From: Natronomonas halophila
Lineage (GTDB): Archaea > Halobacteriota > Halobacteria > Halobacteriales > Haloarculaceae
Direction: 5' to 3'
Length of the DNA stretch: 64,000 nt
Assembly (NCBI RefSeq): GCF_013391085.1
Contig: NZ_CP058334.1
Location: forward strand, 1,302,001-1,366,000
Part shown: piece by piece, positions 1 to 7,927 of the stretch
Layout: every line of letters starts with the position of its first letter
Numbering within the stretch: position 1 is the stretch's first letter
Notes under the pieces: generated by a model
Told to the model about the DNA's origin: nothing
What the model saw: the letters and a program-made list of their open reading frames with translations, nothing else
The model's database searches: none
Program-made: the position numbers and the translations under genes

Positions 1-633
1 CTTGTGAAGCGGCGCGTCGGGGTCGTCCAGTCGGTCCTCGCAGTCGTTGTAGGTCTGGCGGGCGTCCGAGTGGATGACCGATTTATAAATGTCGATGGAC
101 TCGTGGGAGAGTGTCTCGCCGTTGATGTGCATCTCGACGGTGTGGGCCAGTCGGTCCTCGTTGGGAACGAGCGAGCAAACCGTCTCGGCGAGGATGGGCG
201 GCAGCATGTGCATCGTGTAGCCCGGCAGGTAGACCGTGTTGCCGCGCTTCTGGGCTTCCTCCCACATCTTGGTCTCGGGATTGACGTAGTGGGTGACGTC
301 GGCGATGTGGACCCACAGCCGGTAGCCCTCCTCGGTGCGTTCGATGGAGATGGCGTCGTCGAAGTCCTGGGCGTCGGCGGGGTCGGTCGTCCACGTCGTC
401 AGGTCCCGGAGGTCCTTGCGCTCTTCGAGTTCCGTCTCGATGTCGCCTTCGGGGTCGCTGGCGACCTCTTCGGCCTCGTTGAGTACTTCACGGGGGAATT
501 CGTCGCGGATGTCGAACTCCTCGAAGAGTTCCTCCCGCTTGTTTTCGAGGTGCCGGGCGAGTTCCTCGTCGATGACGACGGGGCCTTGCCCCTCCGCAGT
601 GCCGGCATGCGCCTGTTCGTCGGTGTCAGTCAT
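1..633 (-). CDS. RNase R-like exoribonuclease (RNB domain), partial
   Basis: The N-terminal 211 residues of an RNB-family 3'-5' exoribonuclease; the C-terminal part lies beyond the left edge. Residues 84-94 read DPADAQDFDDA, the acidic metal-binding signature that opens the RNB catalytic domain. Conserved blocks WVHIADVTHYV and the YLPGYTMHMLPP region follow, matching RNase II/R order. About 75 charged residues precede the RNB domain and show no obvious cold-shock domain, as in short archaeal versions. The ATG at 633 gives a typical start (MTDTDEQ). Family knowledge: processive degradation of RNA in the cytoplasm. It is divergent in function from, and separated by under 70 bp from, the zinc-ribbon gene upstream. 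Confidence 0.88.
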   Translation of the reverse strand, partial: MTDTDEQAHAGTAEGQGPVVIDEELARHLENKREELFEEFDIRDEFPREVLNEAEEVASDPEGDIETELEERKDLRDLTTWTTDPADAQDFDDAISIERTEEGYRLWVHIADVTHYVNPETKMWEEAQKRGNTVYLPGYTMHMLPPILAETVCSLVPNEDRLAHTVEMHINGETLSHESIDIYKSVIHSDARQTYNDCEDRLDDPDAPLHK

Positions 634-700
634 ACCGACAGGTAGTAGCGAGGAGTAGTTAGGAGTTGTGTGCGACAGCCACGTTCGAGACGGGACTGGG

Positions 701-1000
701 CTACTGTTCGGGGCCGCGTTCGCTCTCGCCGTCGGCCGCGCCGTCGACCGCTTCGCTGTATCGTCGGAGGAACTCCGATCGGGGAACGTCGCCAGCGCCG
801 GACTCCGACAGCAGCGATTCCAGACCTTTGCGGGGCTGGTGGCACAGCGTCCGGTAACAGGGTTTACAGAGGTGTTCGAACTCCTTGTCCTCCCGGTCCC
901 AGCGGTCGCCGTGTTTGTCGTACTCGCGGGCCTTCGACCGGGGGACGCTCTCGCCGCAGGCGATACAGGTCACCTCGGTCCGGCTTCCCCGTTGCCACAT
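701..1000 (-). CDS. Small zinc-ribbon protein (haloarchaeal, function unknown)
   Basis: A 99-residue acidic protein with two CxxC knuckles, CIACGES near the N-terminus and CKPCYRTLC in the middle, which should bind one zinc ion. The C-terminal tail (SERGPEQ) is low complexity. I chose the ATG at 1000 (MWQRGS) over a GTG at 1015. Small double-knuckle proteins of this kind are abundant in Halobacteria and mostly uncharacterised; binding of nucleic acid or protein is possible but not shown. It lies upstream of and in line with the RNase R gene, so co-transcription is plausible. Function is not inferred beyond metal binding. Confidence 0.75.
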   Translation of the reverse strand: MWQRGSRTEVTCIACGESVPRSKAREYDKHGDRWDREDKEFEHLCKPCYRTLCHQPRKGLESLLSESGAGDVPRSEFLRRYSEAVDGAADGESERGPEQ

Positions 1001-1054
1001 GACTGGGCGTAACACGGGCCGGCACTTAGCATTATCTCAGTCGGAGAGTCGAAG

Positions 1055-1061
1055 ACATATA
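1055..1061 (+). promoter_or_regulatory. TATA-like box for the M29 aminopeptidase gene
   Basis: ACATATA lies 24-30 bp before the ATG at 1085, the spacing expected for a leaderless haloarchaeal transcript. Assigned by sequence and spacing only. Confidence 0.45.
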
Positions 1062-1084
1062 GGGGTGCATAACAACACTCGGAT

Positions 1085-2176
1085 ATGGACCCGCGAATCC
1101 GTGAACACGCAGAAATCATCGTCGACCACTCCACCGGGGTCGAACAGGGGGACAACGTCGTCATCAGCACGCCGCCTTCGGCCGAGGACCTCGCGGTCGC
1201 CCTCCACGAAGTCGTCGGCGACCGGGGCGCGACGCCCATCCATCTCGCCAGCAACGCCCGCGCCGGTCGCGCCTACCTACAGGCCGTCGACGACGACGAG
1301 ATCGAGACGCCGACCCACGCGAAGGCCCTCTACGAGGAAACCGACGTCCTGATTCGCGTTCGCGGCGAGGGTAACGCGACCGAACAGAGCGACGTCCCGC
1401 CCGAAACGCAGGCCGCCCACACGAAGGCCCGCCGGCCCGTCCAGGAGGAAGCCCTCTCGAAGCGCTGGTGTCTCACTCAGTTCCCGACGCAGAGCCACGC
1501 CCAACTCGCGGGCATGAGCACCGAGGGCTACGAGAACTTCGTCTACGACGCCGTCAACAAGGACTGGGACGCCCAGCGAGAGCATCAGGCCCAGATGGTC
1601 GATATCCTCGACCCCGCCAGTGAGGTCCGCATCAAAAGCGGCGACACGACCGACGTGACGATGTCCGTCGACGGCATGACGACCATCAACGACTACGCCG
1701 AGAAGAACCTCCCCGGCGGCGAGGTCTTCACCGCGCCCGTCCCCGACAGCGTCGAGGGCGAAGTCCTCTTCGACAAGCCCCTCTACCATCAGGGTCGCGA
1801 GATTACGGGCGCCCACCTCGTCTTCGAGGACGGCGAAGTCGTCGAACACAGCGCCGACCAAAACGAGAACCTGCTGACCGAGGTGCTCGATACCGACGAG
1901 GGCGCGCGCCGTCTCGGCGAACTCGGGATCGGCATGAACCGTGACATCGACCAGTTCACCTACAACATGCTCTTCGACGAGAAGATGGGCGATACCGTCC
2001 ACATGGCCATCGGCCGCGCCTACGACGAGTGCGTCGGCGAGGACCGCGAGGCCAACCAGTCGGCCGTCCATCTGGACATGATCGTCGACATGAGCGAGGA
2101 CTCCTTCATCGAAGTCGACGGCGACATCGTCCAGCGTGACGGTGCGTTCCGTTTCGAAGACGACTTCGAGGAATAA
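1085..2176 (+). CDS. Aminopeptidase, M29 family
   Basis: 363 residues, full length for thermophilic-type M29 metallo-aminopeptidases (usually 360-410). The typical metal-ligand blocks can be seen: an E in VEGEVLF, YHQGREI, DTVHMAIGRAYDEC and SAVHLDMIVDM near the C-terminus. Family knowledge: cobalt- or zinc-dependent removal of N-terminal residues from peptides in the cytoplasm. The protein is strongly acidic, as expected for a halophile. No signal peptide. The gene stands alone, with its own TATA-like box and the convergent LVIVD gene 42 bp downstream. The start ATG at 1085 is well placed and the first residues (MDPRIREHAEII) align with the family N-terminus. Confidence 0.93.
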   Translation: MDPRIREHAEIIVDHSTGVEQGDNVVISTPPSAEDLAVALHEVVGDRGATPIHLASNARAGRAYLQAVDDDEIETPTHAKALYEETDVLIRVRGEGNATEQSDVPPETQAAHTKARRPVQEEALSKRWCLTQFPTQSHAQLAGMSTEGYENFVYDAVNKDWDAQREHQAQMVDILDPASEVRIKSGDTTDVTMSVDGMTTINDYAEKNLPGGEVFTAPVPDSVEGEVLFDKPLYHQGREITGAHLVFEDGEVVEHSADQNENLLTEVLDTDEGARRLGELGIGMNRDIDQFTYNMLFDEKMGDTVHMAIGRAYDECVGEDREANQSAVHLDMIVDMSEDSFIEVDGDIVQRDGAFRFEDDFEE

Positions 2177-2218
2177 GCGCGGAATCGCAGGCGGTTCTCT
2201 TAAAAGGAACGTCGGGCC

Positions 2219-4453
2219 TTAGAGCGCCGTGTCGATACCGACGACGTTGATGGACGTGACCGCGCCGTTTTCCTTCCGCCAGAGGCGGTTGGTCGTCGAG
2301 TTGCCGCCGCCGAACTTGCTGTCGACGAGGGCGTTGCCGTTTCCGTCGGAGCGGGCATACTCGACCGGTCCGAAGGTGTAGCTGCCGGAGTTTTCGGGTG
2401 CGGTCCCATCGGGCGCTTCGACGACGTAGGTGCCTTCGAGGACGCCATCGTTCTCCGTGAGTTCGACTTCGACGAGATTTCGGTAGCCCTCGATTTCGGT
2501 AATCTCGACGTTGCTCGGGGTGTACTTCTCGTAGACGGTCCATGTCGCGGGGACGGCGTCACGAACCACGACGTCCTCGTCGGCGTCGGCGCGGATGGTC
2601 ACGCGGTGGGTCTGGCCGGCCGTCACGACCGAGGCGTCGTGTTCACGTTCGATATCGACGTCGACCGGCGTGTCATTGCCGACGGCCGCGCCCTCTTTAT
2701 GCATCACATGCGGGCCGGAGTTGATGCCGCCCGCGAAGACGACGCCGTTGCGCTCGACGGCGTTCCAGAAGAACGGCGTCGAGGCGGTCAGGCCGTCGAT
2801 GGAAACGGGCGACTGTTCGGGCGTGTCGTAGGCCATCGCGCGGTCGGTGGGAATCTCCTTGCCCTCGCGGAAGTAGCCGGCCGGGTCGATGGTGCCGTCG
2901 GCCGTCTCGAAGAACCGGGCGCCGGCGTGGTAGTGGCCGGCGTAGAGGCGGCCGTCGGTGTCCATGTCGATGTTGTGGGTCGAGACGCGGAAGTCGGAGA
3001 AGCCGTTCTCCTGAAACGCTCCGGGGTCTTTGCCTTGTTCGGCCCGGCCCGCCTCATCGTCGAAGCCGGGCGCCTGTCCCCAACCCTGACCGTCCTCGAT
3101 GAGGGCCCAGTAGTCGAGTTCCGACTCGTCGCGGAGCGTCTTCACCGTCGGGTCGTCCGGCGCGTCGTACATCTGGTAGGGAGCGCGCGAGAGCTGTTCG
3201 GCGGGGCCCTCTCGGACGGATGTCGCACAGCCGAGGTAGACCTTCTCGACGTCGGATTCGGGGTCCAGTGCGTCGTCCAGTGGGTCACAGTCCACGAGGT
3301 TGTACCGACCCGTCTCGTGGCCGTCGATGTGTGCGTGGTAGCTCGAATCGGGGTTCTCGTGGCCGGTAACTGCGACGCGCCTTTCCTCGCCGTCGATTTC
3401 AATCAGCGCGGGCGCGGGCACGGCGTGGTGAGCGCCGTACTGTTCGAAGACGCCGACTTCCTGAACGTTCAGCGGGTCGGAGACGTCGAAGATGCGCAGG
3501 CCGGCGTCCCAGCAGTGGAGGTACGCCAGCGGCACGCCGTATCGAGGGTCCTCCTGAACGTTGATGTCGTGGTGATACCACTGGTTGCTGTCGGCGCCGT
3601 AGGAGCCCTGCGAGAGGTTGGTGTCCCACGACCAGGCGTTGACCTGCTGGAGTTGGCCGCTCGCGCGGTCGAACTGGAACGTGTTGACCTTGCTCGCCGC
3701 GCCGGAGGTGCCGTGGACGGTGAAGAAGTACTCCTCGCCGCCGATCTGGTGGTACCAGCCGTTGTGCGGCCCGACCGACCAGTGGCTCAGGGATTCCTCG
3801 TCGGTCACCTCGGGATTGCCGGGGTCCGAAACGTCGACTGCGACGAGCGACGCGGCACCCGCGCTGTTACCGTGGTTGTCCGTGTTCGGTTCGGCACCCT
3901 GCGCCTCGCCGAACAGCGCCGTGACGGCCTGCTTGCAGACGAAGATGTAGTTCCCGTCGTCGCTGACCTTCACGTCCATGCAGGCGGCCTGAGTGTTGTC
4001 GTTGCGGACGAAGGACAGCAGCGAGAGTTCGGCGCTGTCGAGTTCTTCGGCCCCTTCCGCGCGGGTGAAATCGCTGATATCGAAGATGGCGACCCCGCGC
4101 TGGGAGTCCTCCCCGCGGGCGGAGAAGACGCTCGCGAACGCGAGGTCGTCGTGGATGCGGAACTCCGAGAAGGCGCCCCGGTGGGCGTTCTCCGGCTGGC
4201 CCGAATAGCTCGCGGGTCCGACACCGCCGCCGCTGTGGTAGCCGACGAGGCTGACGTTGTCGGACGAGGTTTCTGCGACGTTGTTACCGAGATAGCCCTC
4301 GGTGCCGCCGTAGAACTTGTTGTTCTCGCCCGTGAGGGAGCCGGGATGGCCCGCTGCCGTCCCGATGGACGCTACGCCGAGGGCCGCGCCTGCTGCTTTC
4401 AGGACGGCACGCCGGGTCTTTTCGCCGATGTCGATGTTGGGTTTGGGAAGCAT
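2219..4453 (-). CDS. Secreted LVIVD-repeat beta-propeller protein (Tat substrate)
   Basis: A 744-residue exported protein. A twin-arginine signal is visible near residue 14 (TRRAVLKAAGAALG followed by a hydrophobic stretch and an Ala-rich cleavage region). Repeats of the LVIVD type, such as VAIFDISDF, LVAVDVSDPGNPEV and LRIFDVSDPLNVQEV, indicate a beta-propeller fold. His/Asn-rich loops (YHHDINVQED, HAHIDGHETG, STHNIDMDTDG) could bind metal, but this is speculation. The C-terminal 180 residues form separate beta-rich domains. The ATG at 4453 is preferred over a TTG five codons upstream because it puts the RR motif at normal distance. Substrate or partner unknown; located outside the membrane. 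Confidence 0.82.
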   Translation of the reverse strand: MLPKPNIDIGEKTRRAVLKAAGAALGVASIGTAAGHPGSLTGENNKFYGGTEGYLGNNVAETSSDNVSLVGYHSGGGVGPASYSGQPENAHRGAFSEFRIHDDLAFASVFSARGEDSQRGVAIFDISDFTRAEGAEELDSAELSLLSFVRNDNTQAACMDVKVSDDGNYIFVCKQAVTALFGEAQGAEPNTDNHGNSAGAASLVAVDVSDPGNPEVTDEESLSHWSVGPHNGWYHQIGGEEYFFTVHGTSGAASKVNTFQFDRASGQLQQVNAWSWDTNLSQGSYGADSNQWYHHDINVQEDPRYGVPLAYLHCWDAGLRIFDVSDPLNVQEVGVFEQYGAHHAVPAPALIEIDGEERRVAVTGHENPDSSYHAHIDGHETGRYNLVDCDPLDDALDPESDVEKVYLGCATSVREGPAEQLSRAPYQMYDAPDDPTVKTLRDESELDYWALIEDGQGWGQAPGFDDEAGRAEQGKDPGAFQENGFSDFRVSTHNIDMDTDGRLYAGHYHAGARFFETADGTIDPAGYFREGKEIPTDRAMAYDTPEQSPVSIDGLTASTPFFWNAVERNGVVFAGGINSGPHVMHKEGAAVGNDTPVDVDIEREHDASVVTAGQTHRVTIRADADEDVVVRDAVPATWTVYEKYTPSNVEITEIEGYRNLVEVELTENDGVLEGTYVVEAPDGTAPENSGSYTFGPVEYARSDGNGNALVDSKFGGGNSTTNRLWRKENGAVTSINVVGIDTAL

Positions 4454-4829
4454 GACTCTCTGTCCCAACCATCCCTGTACTCCCTTTGAAGGCTTCTGGC
4501 AAACCCGTCCAAAGGTCGGCCCGAAACACGCGCGAGACCGTACAATAGGGGACAGAGATGGATATTCGTGGAATAAACATCCGTCACAGAGCAGGCATCA
4601 CCTCCCCCGACAGCAAGCAGACGCCGAGCGATAGCGAGGCGTTTCTCCGGACGCGAGCGGAGCGAGACGCGACTGCAAGGAGCGTCTCGGAAACGCGAAC
4701 GGGGAGCGAAGCGACCCGTGAGCGAAGGGAGCGTCCGGCAGAGTTTTTCCCCAAGTTTTTGCGACGAGTAGTGCCCGCAGCGCGCCGGAGGCGCGCGAGG
4801 ACACCCGAGGAGTAAAAAGTGGGTGTGAA
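4454..4829. other. Intergenic region, no gene; GC-rich palindromes
   Basis: No convincing ORF with a promoter is present. The half nearest the tRNA is built from GAGCG/AGCGA-type words and contains the folded element described separately at 4647-4738. A T-rich stretch (GTTTTTCCCC...GTTTTTGCG) lies at about 4743-4762. The left part should hold the promoter of the LVIVD gene. Confidence 0.6.
4647..4738. repeat. Three-armed palindromic element
   Basis: CCGGACGC (4647-4654) pairs with GCGTCCGG (4731-4738). Inside this, CGAGACGC (4663-4670) pairs with GCGTCTCG (4682-4689) across an 11-nt loop, and ACGGG (4699-4703) pairs with CCCGT (4715-4719). The result could fold as a three-way junction in RNA or ssDNA. 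The inner arm resembles the hairpin at 46755-46785, which has the same core and the same loop length. Confidence 0.55.
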
Positions 4830-4933
4830 CGGGCGCGATGGGATTTGAACCCACGACCGTCGGATGTCTCCCCACGCCGGAGTCCCGGCGCGGATAGAAG
4901 TCCGACGCTCTATCCGGACTGAGCTACGCGCCC
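4830..4933 (-). tRNA. tRNA-Arg(UCU) with an intron of about 29 nt
   Basis: Acceptor arms GGGCGCG / CGCGCCC close perfectly, the discriminator is G and no CCA is encoded. The T arm is GTGGG-TTCAAAT-CCCAT. The anticodon stem TCGGA/TCCGA closes a loop CTTCTAA once about 29 nt (roughly 4866-4894) are removed between positions 37 and 38, the canonical archaeal site. The anticodon is then TCT (Arg, AGA). The intron itself contains a perfect 6-bp stem, CGCCGG-GACT-CCGGCG, consistent with a substrate for the archaeal splicing endonuclease. The mature tRNA would be 75 nt. The exact splice points are inferred, not proven. Confidence 0.92.
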
Positions 4934-4974
4934 TCGGATGCGAAAAAGGACGGTATCCTCAAAAGCGATACGGG

Positions 4975-5352
4975 TTAGCCGTCGTAGCGGTACAGCGACA
5001 GCACGAACGGCAGCCGATGCAGCATCCAGATGGCCACGGGCAGGCCGACGACGGTAATCGCGAGGACGTTGGCGACGTTCGCCCAGATGAAACTGGCCCA
5101 CCAGCCGACGAAGACGAAGTAGAGGGCACGAACGAGCAGATTATGCTGGCCGCGGCCGGCTTCGGGGCCGATGGTCGATTCGGGCGATTTCAGCGTCAGT
5201 GCGGTCGGCACGAGGTTGATGAGTTTGACCGAAACCGGCAGGAGGACGACAGTAAGGCCGAGCAGCCACGCCGCGTTGACCAGAATCGGCGTCAGCCACC
5301 AGCCGACGAAGACGAACCACAGCGCGCGTGTGAGGAGGGAGCGTTGGGCCAT
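4975..5352 (-). CDS. YccF-like membrane protein
   Basis: 125 residues made of two similar halves, each starting with the pattern RALxFVFVGWW (RALWFVFVGWWLTP and RALYFVFVGWWASF) followed by a long hydrophobic segment ending in VVLLPVSVKL or VVGLPVAIWM. This duplicated arrangement is characteristic of the YccF (DUF307) family of small inner-membrane proteins, whose function is unknown. Four transmembrane segments are likely. The ATG at 5352 (MAQRSLL) starts just before the first hydrophobic segment. It is divergent from the UPF0200 gene. Confidence 0.8.
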   Translation of the reverse strand: MAQRSLLTRALWFVFVGWWLTPILVNAAWLLGLTVVLLPVSVKLINLVPTALTLKSPESTIGPEAGRGQHNLLVRALYFVFVGWWASFIWANVANVLAITVVGLPVAIWMLHRLPFVLSLYRYDG

Positions 5353-5436
5353 AGCTTCGATAGCGTCGCGGCGGGGATGAGACTGGCGGCCGCCGAGCAA
5401 AGCGGTTAAACGGCCGCTCGGACTACCGACGTACGA

Positions 5437-5976
5437 ATGCAGGTCATCGGAACCGTCGGGCTGGCCGGCAGCGGCAAAGGCGAGTTCGCGAACGTCGCCG
5501 AGGAGCTGGGCGTCCCCGTGGTCACGATGGGCGACGTCATCCGCTCGGAGTGTCGCGAACGCGGGCTGGACCCCGCCGAACACCACGGCGAAATCGCCCA
5601 GAAGTTGCGGCAGGAGAACGGTCCCGCCGCCATCGCCGAGGAGTCGCTGCCGCACATCGAAGCGGCACTGGAAGACGACGATACGGTACTGGTCGACGGC
5701 ATCCGGTCGGGCGTCGAGGTCGATGTCTTCGAGGAGCGGTTCGGCGACGATTTCACGCTGGTGAGCATCGAAGCGCCGTTCGAAGTGCGGAGAGAGCGGG
5801 TCACCGACCGCGGCCGCGACAAGGTCGGCGAGGACGGCGAGAGCCTCGAAGCCCGCGACGAACGCGAGTTGAGTTTCGGCCTCGACGAGGCGCTCGCACG
5901 CGCCGACGTGACAATCGACAATACGGGCACGCTCGAGGAGTTCCGCGAGCAGGCCCGGGAGCTACTCGACCAATGA
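5437..5976 (+). CDS. UPF0200-family nucleotide kinase-like ATPase
   Basis: 179 residues. The N-terminus IGTVGLAGSGKGEF is a P-loop (GxxGSGKG), followed by TMGDVIRSEC, which resembles the substrate-binding region of dephospho-CoA and adenylate kinases, and by VLVDGIRSGVEVDVF. These are hallmarks of the archaeal UPF0200 / COG1936-like nucleotide kinase group. The actual phosphate acceptor is not established. The stop codon overlaps the ATG of the next gene (ATGA), so the two are translationally coupled. This pairing with a COG1325 RNA-binding protein recurs in archaea (established association from memory), which hints at a role in RNA or ribosome biology. Confidence 0.85.
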   Translation: MQVIGTVGLAGSGKGEFANVAEELGVPVVTMGDVIRSECRERGLDPAEHHGEIAQKLRQENGPAAIAEESLPHIEAALEDDDTVLVDGIRSGVEVDVFEERFGDDFTLVSIEAPFEVRRERVTDRGRDKVGEDGESLEARDERELSFGLDEALARADVTIDNTGTLEEFREQARELLDQ

Positions 5977-6389
5977 TTTACAGCGTCGACATCCAGATTA
6001 CCGCGCCGGTAAAGGACACCGAGGTAAGCGACCGGGTGGCCGACGCCATCCGCAACCTCTTCCCGGAGGCCGACATCGAATCGCATCCGGGCGAACTGAT
6101 GGCGACCTGCCATACGATGGACCATTTCTCGGAGCGTCTCCACGAGCAGGCGATTCTCGACACCGCCCGCGGGCAGTTCTTCGCGAACCTCGAAAACGAG
6201 ACGTTCAGTTTCGACCTGAAAAAGCAGGCGGCCTTCCGCGACGTCATCAACTTCGCCGTCGGCAACGGCAGCGAGTTGGGCGACATCCACGTCCGCGTGT
6301 CGGTGACCGACCCCGACGCCGAGACGTTCATCGACCACATCGCGCCGCCGACCGAAGAGGGCCGGCCGGTCGATTCCGAGCGTCGATAG
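5973..6389 (+). CDS. RNA-binding domain protein (COG1325 / DUF54)
   Basis: 138 residues. The sequence IYSVDIQITAPVKDTE... and the block THMDHFSERLHEQAILDTAR-like region (here CHTMDHFSERL) with the closing DIHVRVSVTDPDA is typical of the archaeal COG1325 family, small proteins predicted to bind RNA and sometimes linked to the exosome gene neighbourhood. The start ATG at 5973 sits inside the stop region of the upstream kinase-like gene (ATGA overlap) and is clearly the correct start. Role in RNA metabolism is an inference from family annotation. Confidence 0.82.
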   Translation: MIYSVDIQITAPVKDTEVSDRVADAIRNLFPEADIESHPGELMATCHTMDHFSERLHEQAILDTARGQFFANLENETFSFDLKKQAAFRDVINFAVGNGSELGDIHVRVSVTDPDAETFIDHIAPPTEEGRPVDSERR

Positions 6390-6395
6390 CCCGAG

Positions 6396-7457
6396 TTAGC
6401 GGACGCCGCTGACGAAAATCGCGACGCGCTCGCTGTGGTCCCGACGCCGCTTGATTCGGACTTCTTCGACCCATTTCACCCACTGGAAGCCGCGGCGCCC
6501 GGGCGCGACCAGTCGGACCGGAAAACCGTGGCCGTGGGTCAGCCGGTCGCCGTCGACATGGGTCGCGAGCAGGGCATCCCGGGCCTCTTCGATGGGGAGG
6601 CTCCAGCGGTAGCCGGTGACCGACCGGAAGGAAACCCAGCGGGCCTCAGCGTCGGGGTTGGCCGCATCAAGCAGCGAGGCGACCGACACGCCCTGCCAGT
6701 CGTGTTCGGAGTACCAGCCGCTGGTACAATCGAGGACGGCTCGGCGTTCGTCGCCGCCGAGTTCCTCGTAGTCGAACTCCAGCGGGTCGGCGACGGCGCC
6801 GTCAACGGACAGTGACCACTCTGTGCGGTCGACAGGTCCGGGGTCGTCGGCGACCCAACTCGTGACCGGGAAGCCGTTGCCGTCGTCGCTGCCTTCCTCC
6901 CGGGAGCCGGTAAAGCGGCGCTCCGAGCCGGCGGTTTCGAGGGCGCTGTTGACCGCCGTCTGCGCCCGGTAGGTCGCCGCCCCCGCGACGACGAGGGCGG
7001 TGTAGCGGAGCGCGGTCCGTCGGCCCTCGAAGTCCGACCGACTGGGCAGGCGAAACCGCGAGCGGAGATGGACGACGAGTAGGGCTGCGACGACCAATCC
7101 GAGGCCGATATGCAGGTTCAGCAGGCCCCATGGCCCCAAATCCAGCGAGGCGCCGAAAACCCACGCGACGCCGGAGGTCAGGGCGGCGAGCGTGACGACG
7201 GCGAGAAGTACCGAGAGGGCGATAACGGCGCTTTGGCGGGCGCCGGCCACGCGGTGGCGAACGCGCCGGAGTTTTAGGCCGACGAGGCCCGCCAGCACGA
7301 GGCCGCCGAGGCCGTGGGTGAGAAACACCCATGCCCGCGAGGGGCGGCCGGAAAACAGGCTCACGATGCCCGTCGCGAGCACGAAGCCGACGCCGAGCAG
7401 GAGCGACCAGTCGAGAACGCGGGGGTTGGGCGCGGTCAACCACGCGGGCCGGGCCAT
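6396..7457 (-). CDS. Membrane-anchored molybdopterin oxidoreductase (sulfite oxidase/MsrP-like)
   Basis: 353 residues. The N-terminal ~165 residues contain about four hydrophobic helices (for example LLLGVGFVLATGIVSLF) resembling a cytochrome b-type membrane anchor. The C-terminal half is a molybdopterin-binding domain of the sulfite oxidase superfamily: VLDCTSGWYSE holds the candidate Mo-ligating cysteine (about residue 245), and GHGFPVRLVAPGRRGFQWVKWV is the typical cofactor-binding block near the end. Family knowledge: oxidation or reduction of sulfite, sulfoxide or similar small substrates. The substrate is not predictable here. Having anchor and catalytic domains in one chain differs from the bacterial MsrPQ two-gene layout. 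Confidence 0.8.
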   Translation of the reverse strand: MARPAWLTAPNPRVLDWSLLLGVGFVLATGIVSLFSGRPSRAWVFLTHGLGGLVLAGLVGLKLRRVRHRVAGARQSAVIALSVLLAVVTLAALTSGVAWVFGASLDLGPWGLLNLHIGLGLVVAALLVVHLRSRFRLPSRSDFEGRRTALRYTALVVAGAATYRAQTAVNSALETAGSERRFTGSREEGSDDGNGFPVTSWVADDPGPVDRTEWSLSVDGAVADPLEFDYEELGGDERRAVLDCTSGWYSEHDWQGVSVASLLDAANPDAEARWVSFRSVTGYRWSLPIEEARDALLATHVDGDRLTHGHGFPVRLVAPGRRGFQWVKWVEEVRIKRRRDHSERVAIFVSGVR

Positions 7458-7518
7458 TGCCGAGAATTGGCGTTGCAGTCGCTAATAAGTTCGGCTGGCG
7501 GGAAAGCGAGAAACCGAG

Positions 7519-7728
7519 TTAGCGGCAGTAGGCGTTGTCGTCGTCCATGAGGTTCCGCATCCGCGCGAGCGAGAGCGGGTCGAACTGCTGGGGGGCGTCG
7601 GCCGCGGTAAGGTCGGCGGCCTCGTTGGTCTCCTCGGTCGCCCAGGGGTCGGTACCGCGGGCGCTGATTTCGGTCGTGCGGGCGTCGGTCAACTGCGAGT
7701 CGTACGTCGTGGAAGGTTCGGTGCTCAT
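7519..7728 (-). CDS. Small acidic protein, unknown
   Basis: 69 residues from the ATG at 7728 (MSTEPSTTYDSQL) to RMRNLMDDDNAYCR. Composition is Thr/Ala/Asp rich with no membrane segment or metal motif. Codon use fits the neighbours, and the reading frame is clean, so it is probably real. It follows the molybdopterin oxidoreductase gene on its upstream side and may form a transcription unit with it (61 bp apart). I do not recognise the family. Confidence 0.55.
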   Translation of the reverse strand: MSTEPSTTYDSQLTDARTTEISARGTDPWATEETNEAADLTAADAPQQFDPLSLARMRNLMDDDNAYCR

Positions 7729-7927
7729 TGGTTCGGTGGGTCGTGTGGTCGTCGTCGGTGCGGTCGGCCGGGGAGAATCAGGGATGTACACCTACGACGG
7801 CAAGAAGCGAACCTCGTGTGCGGCGATTGTCTCGCATGTACTTTCGTGATAGTACACGGTTGTTCATAAACCTACCGACGAGTGGCAATCGTTGCTGACG
7901 GATGTCCACCGATCGTGGTAACTCAAC

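Noticed and set aside
5-645. Plus-strand open frame opposite the RNase R gene
   Set aside because: The minus strand encodes the RNB catalytic signature, so the plus frame is an antisense shadow.
2606-4489. Long plus-strand open frame opposite the LVIVD gene
   Set aside because: High-GC antisense frame without family features; the minus-strand protein has a Tat signal and recognisable repeats.
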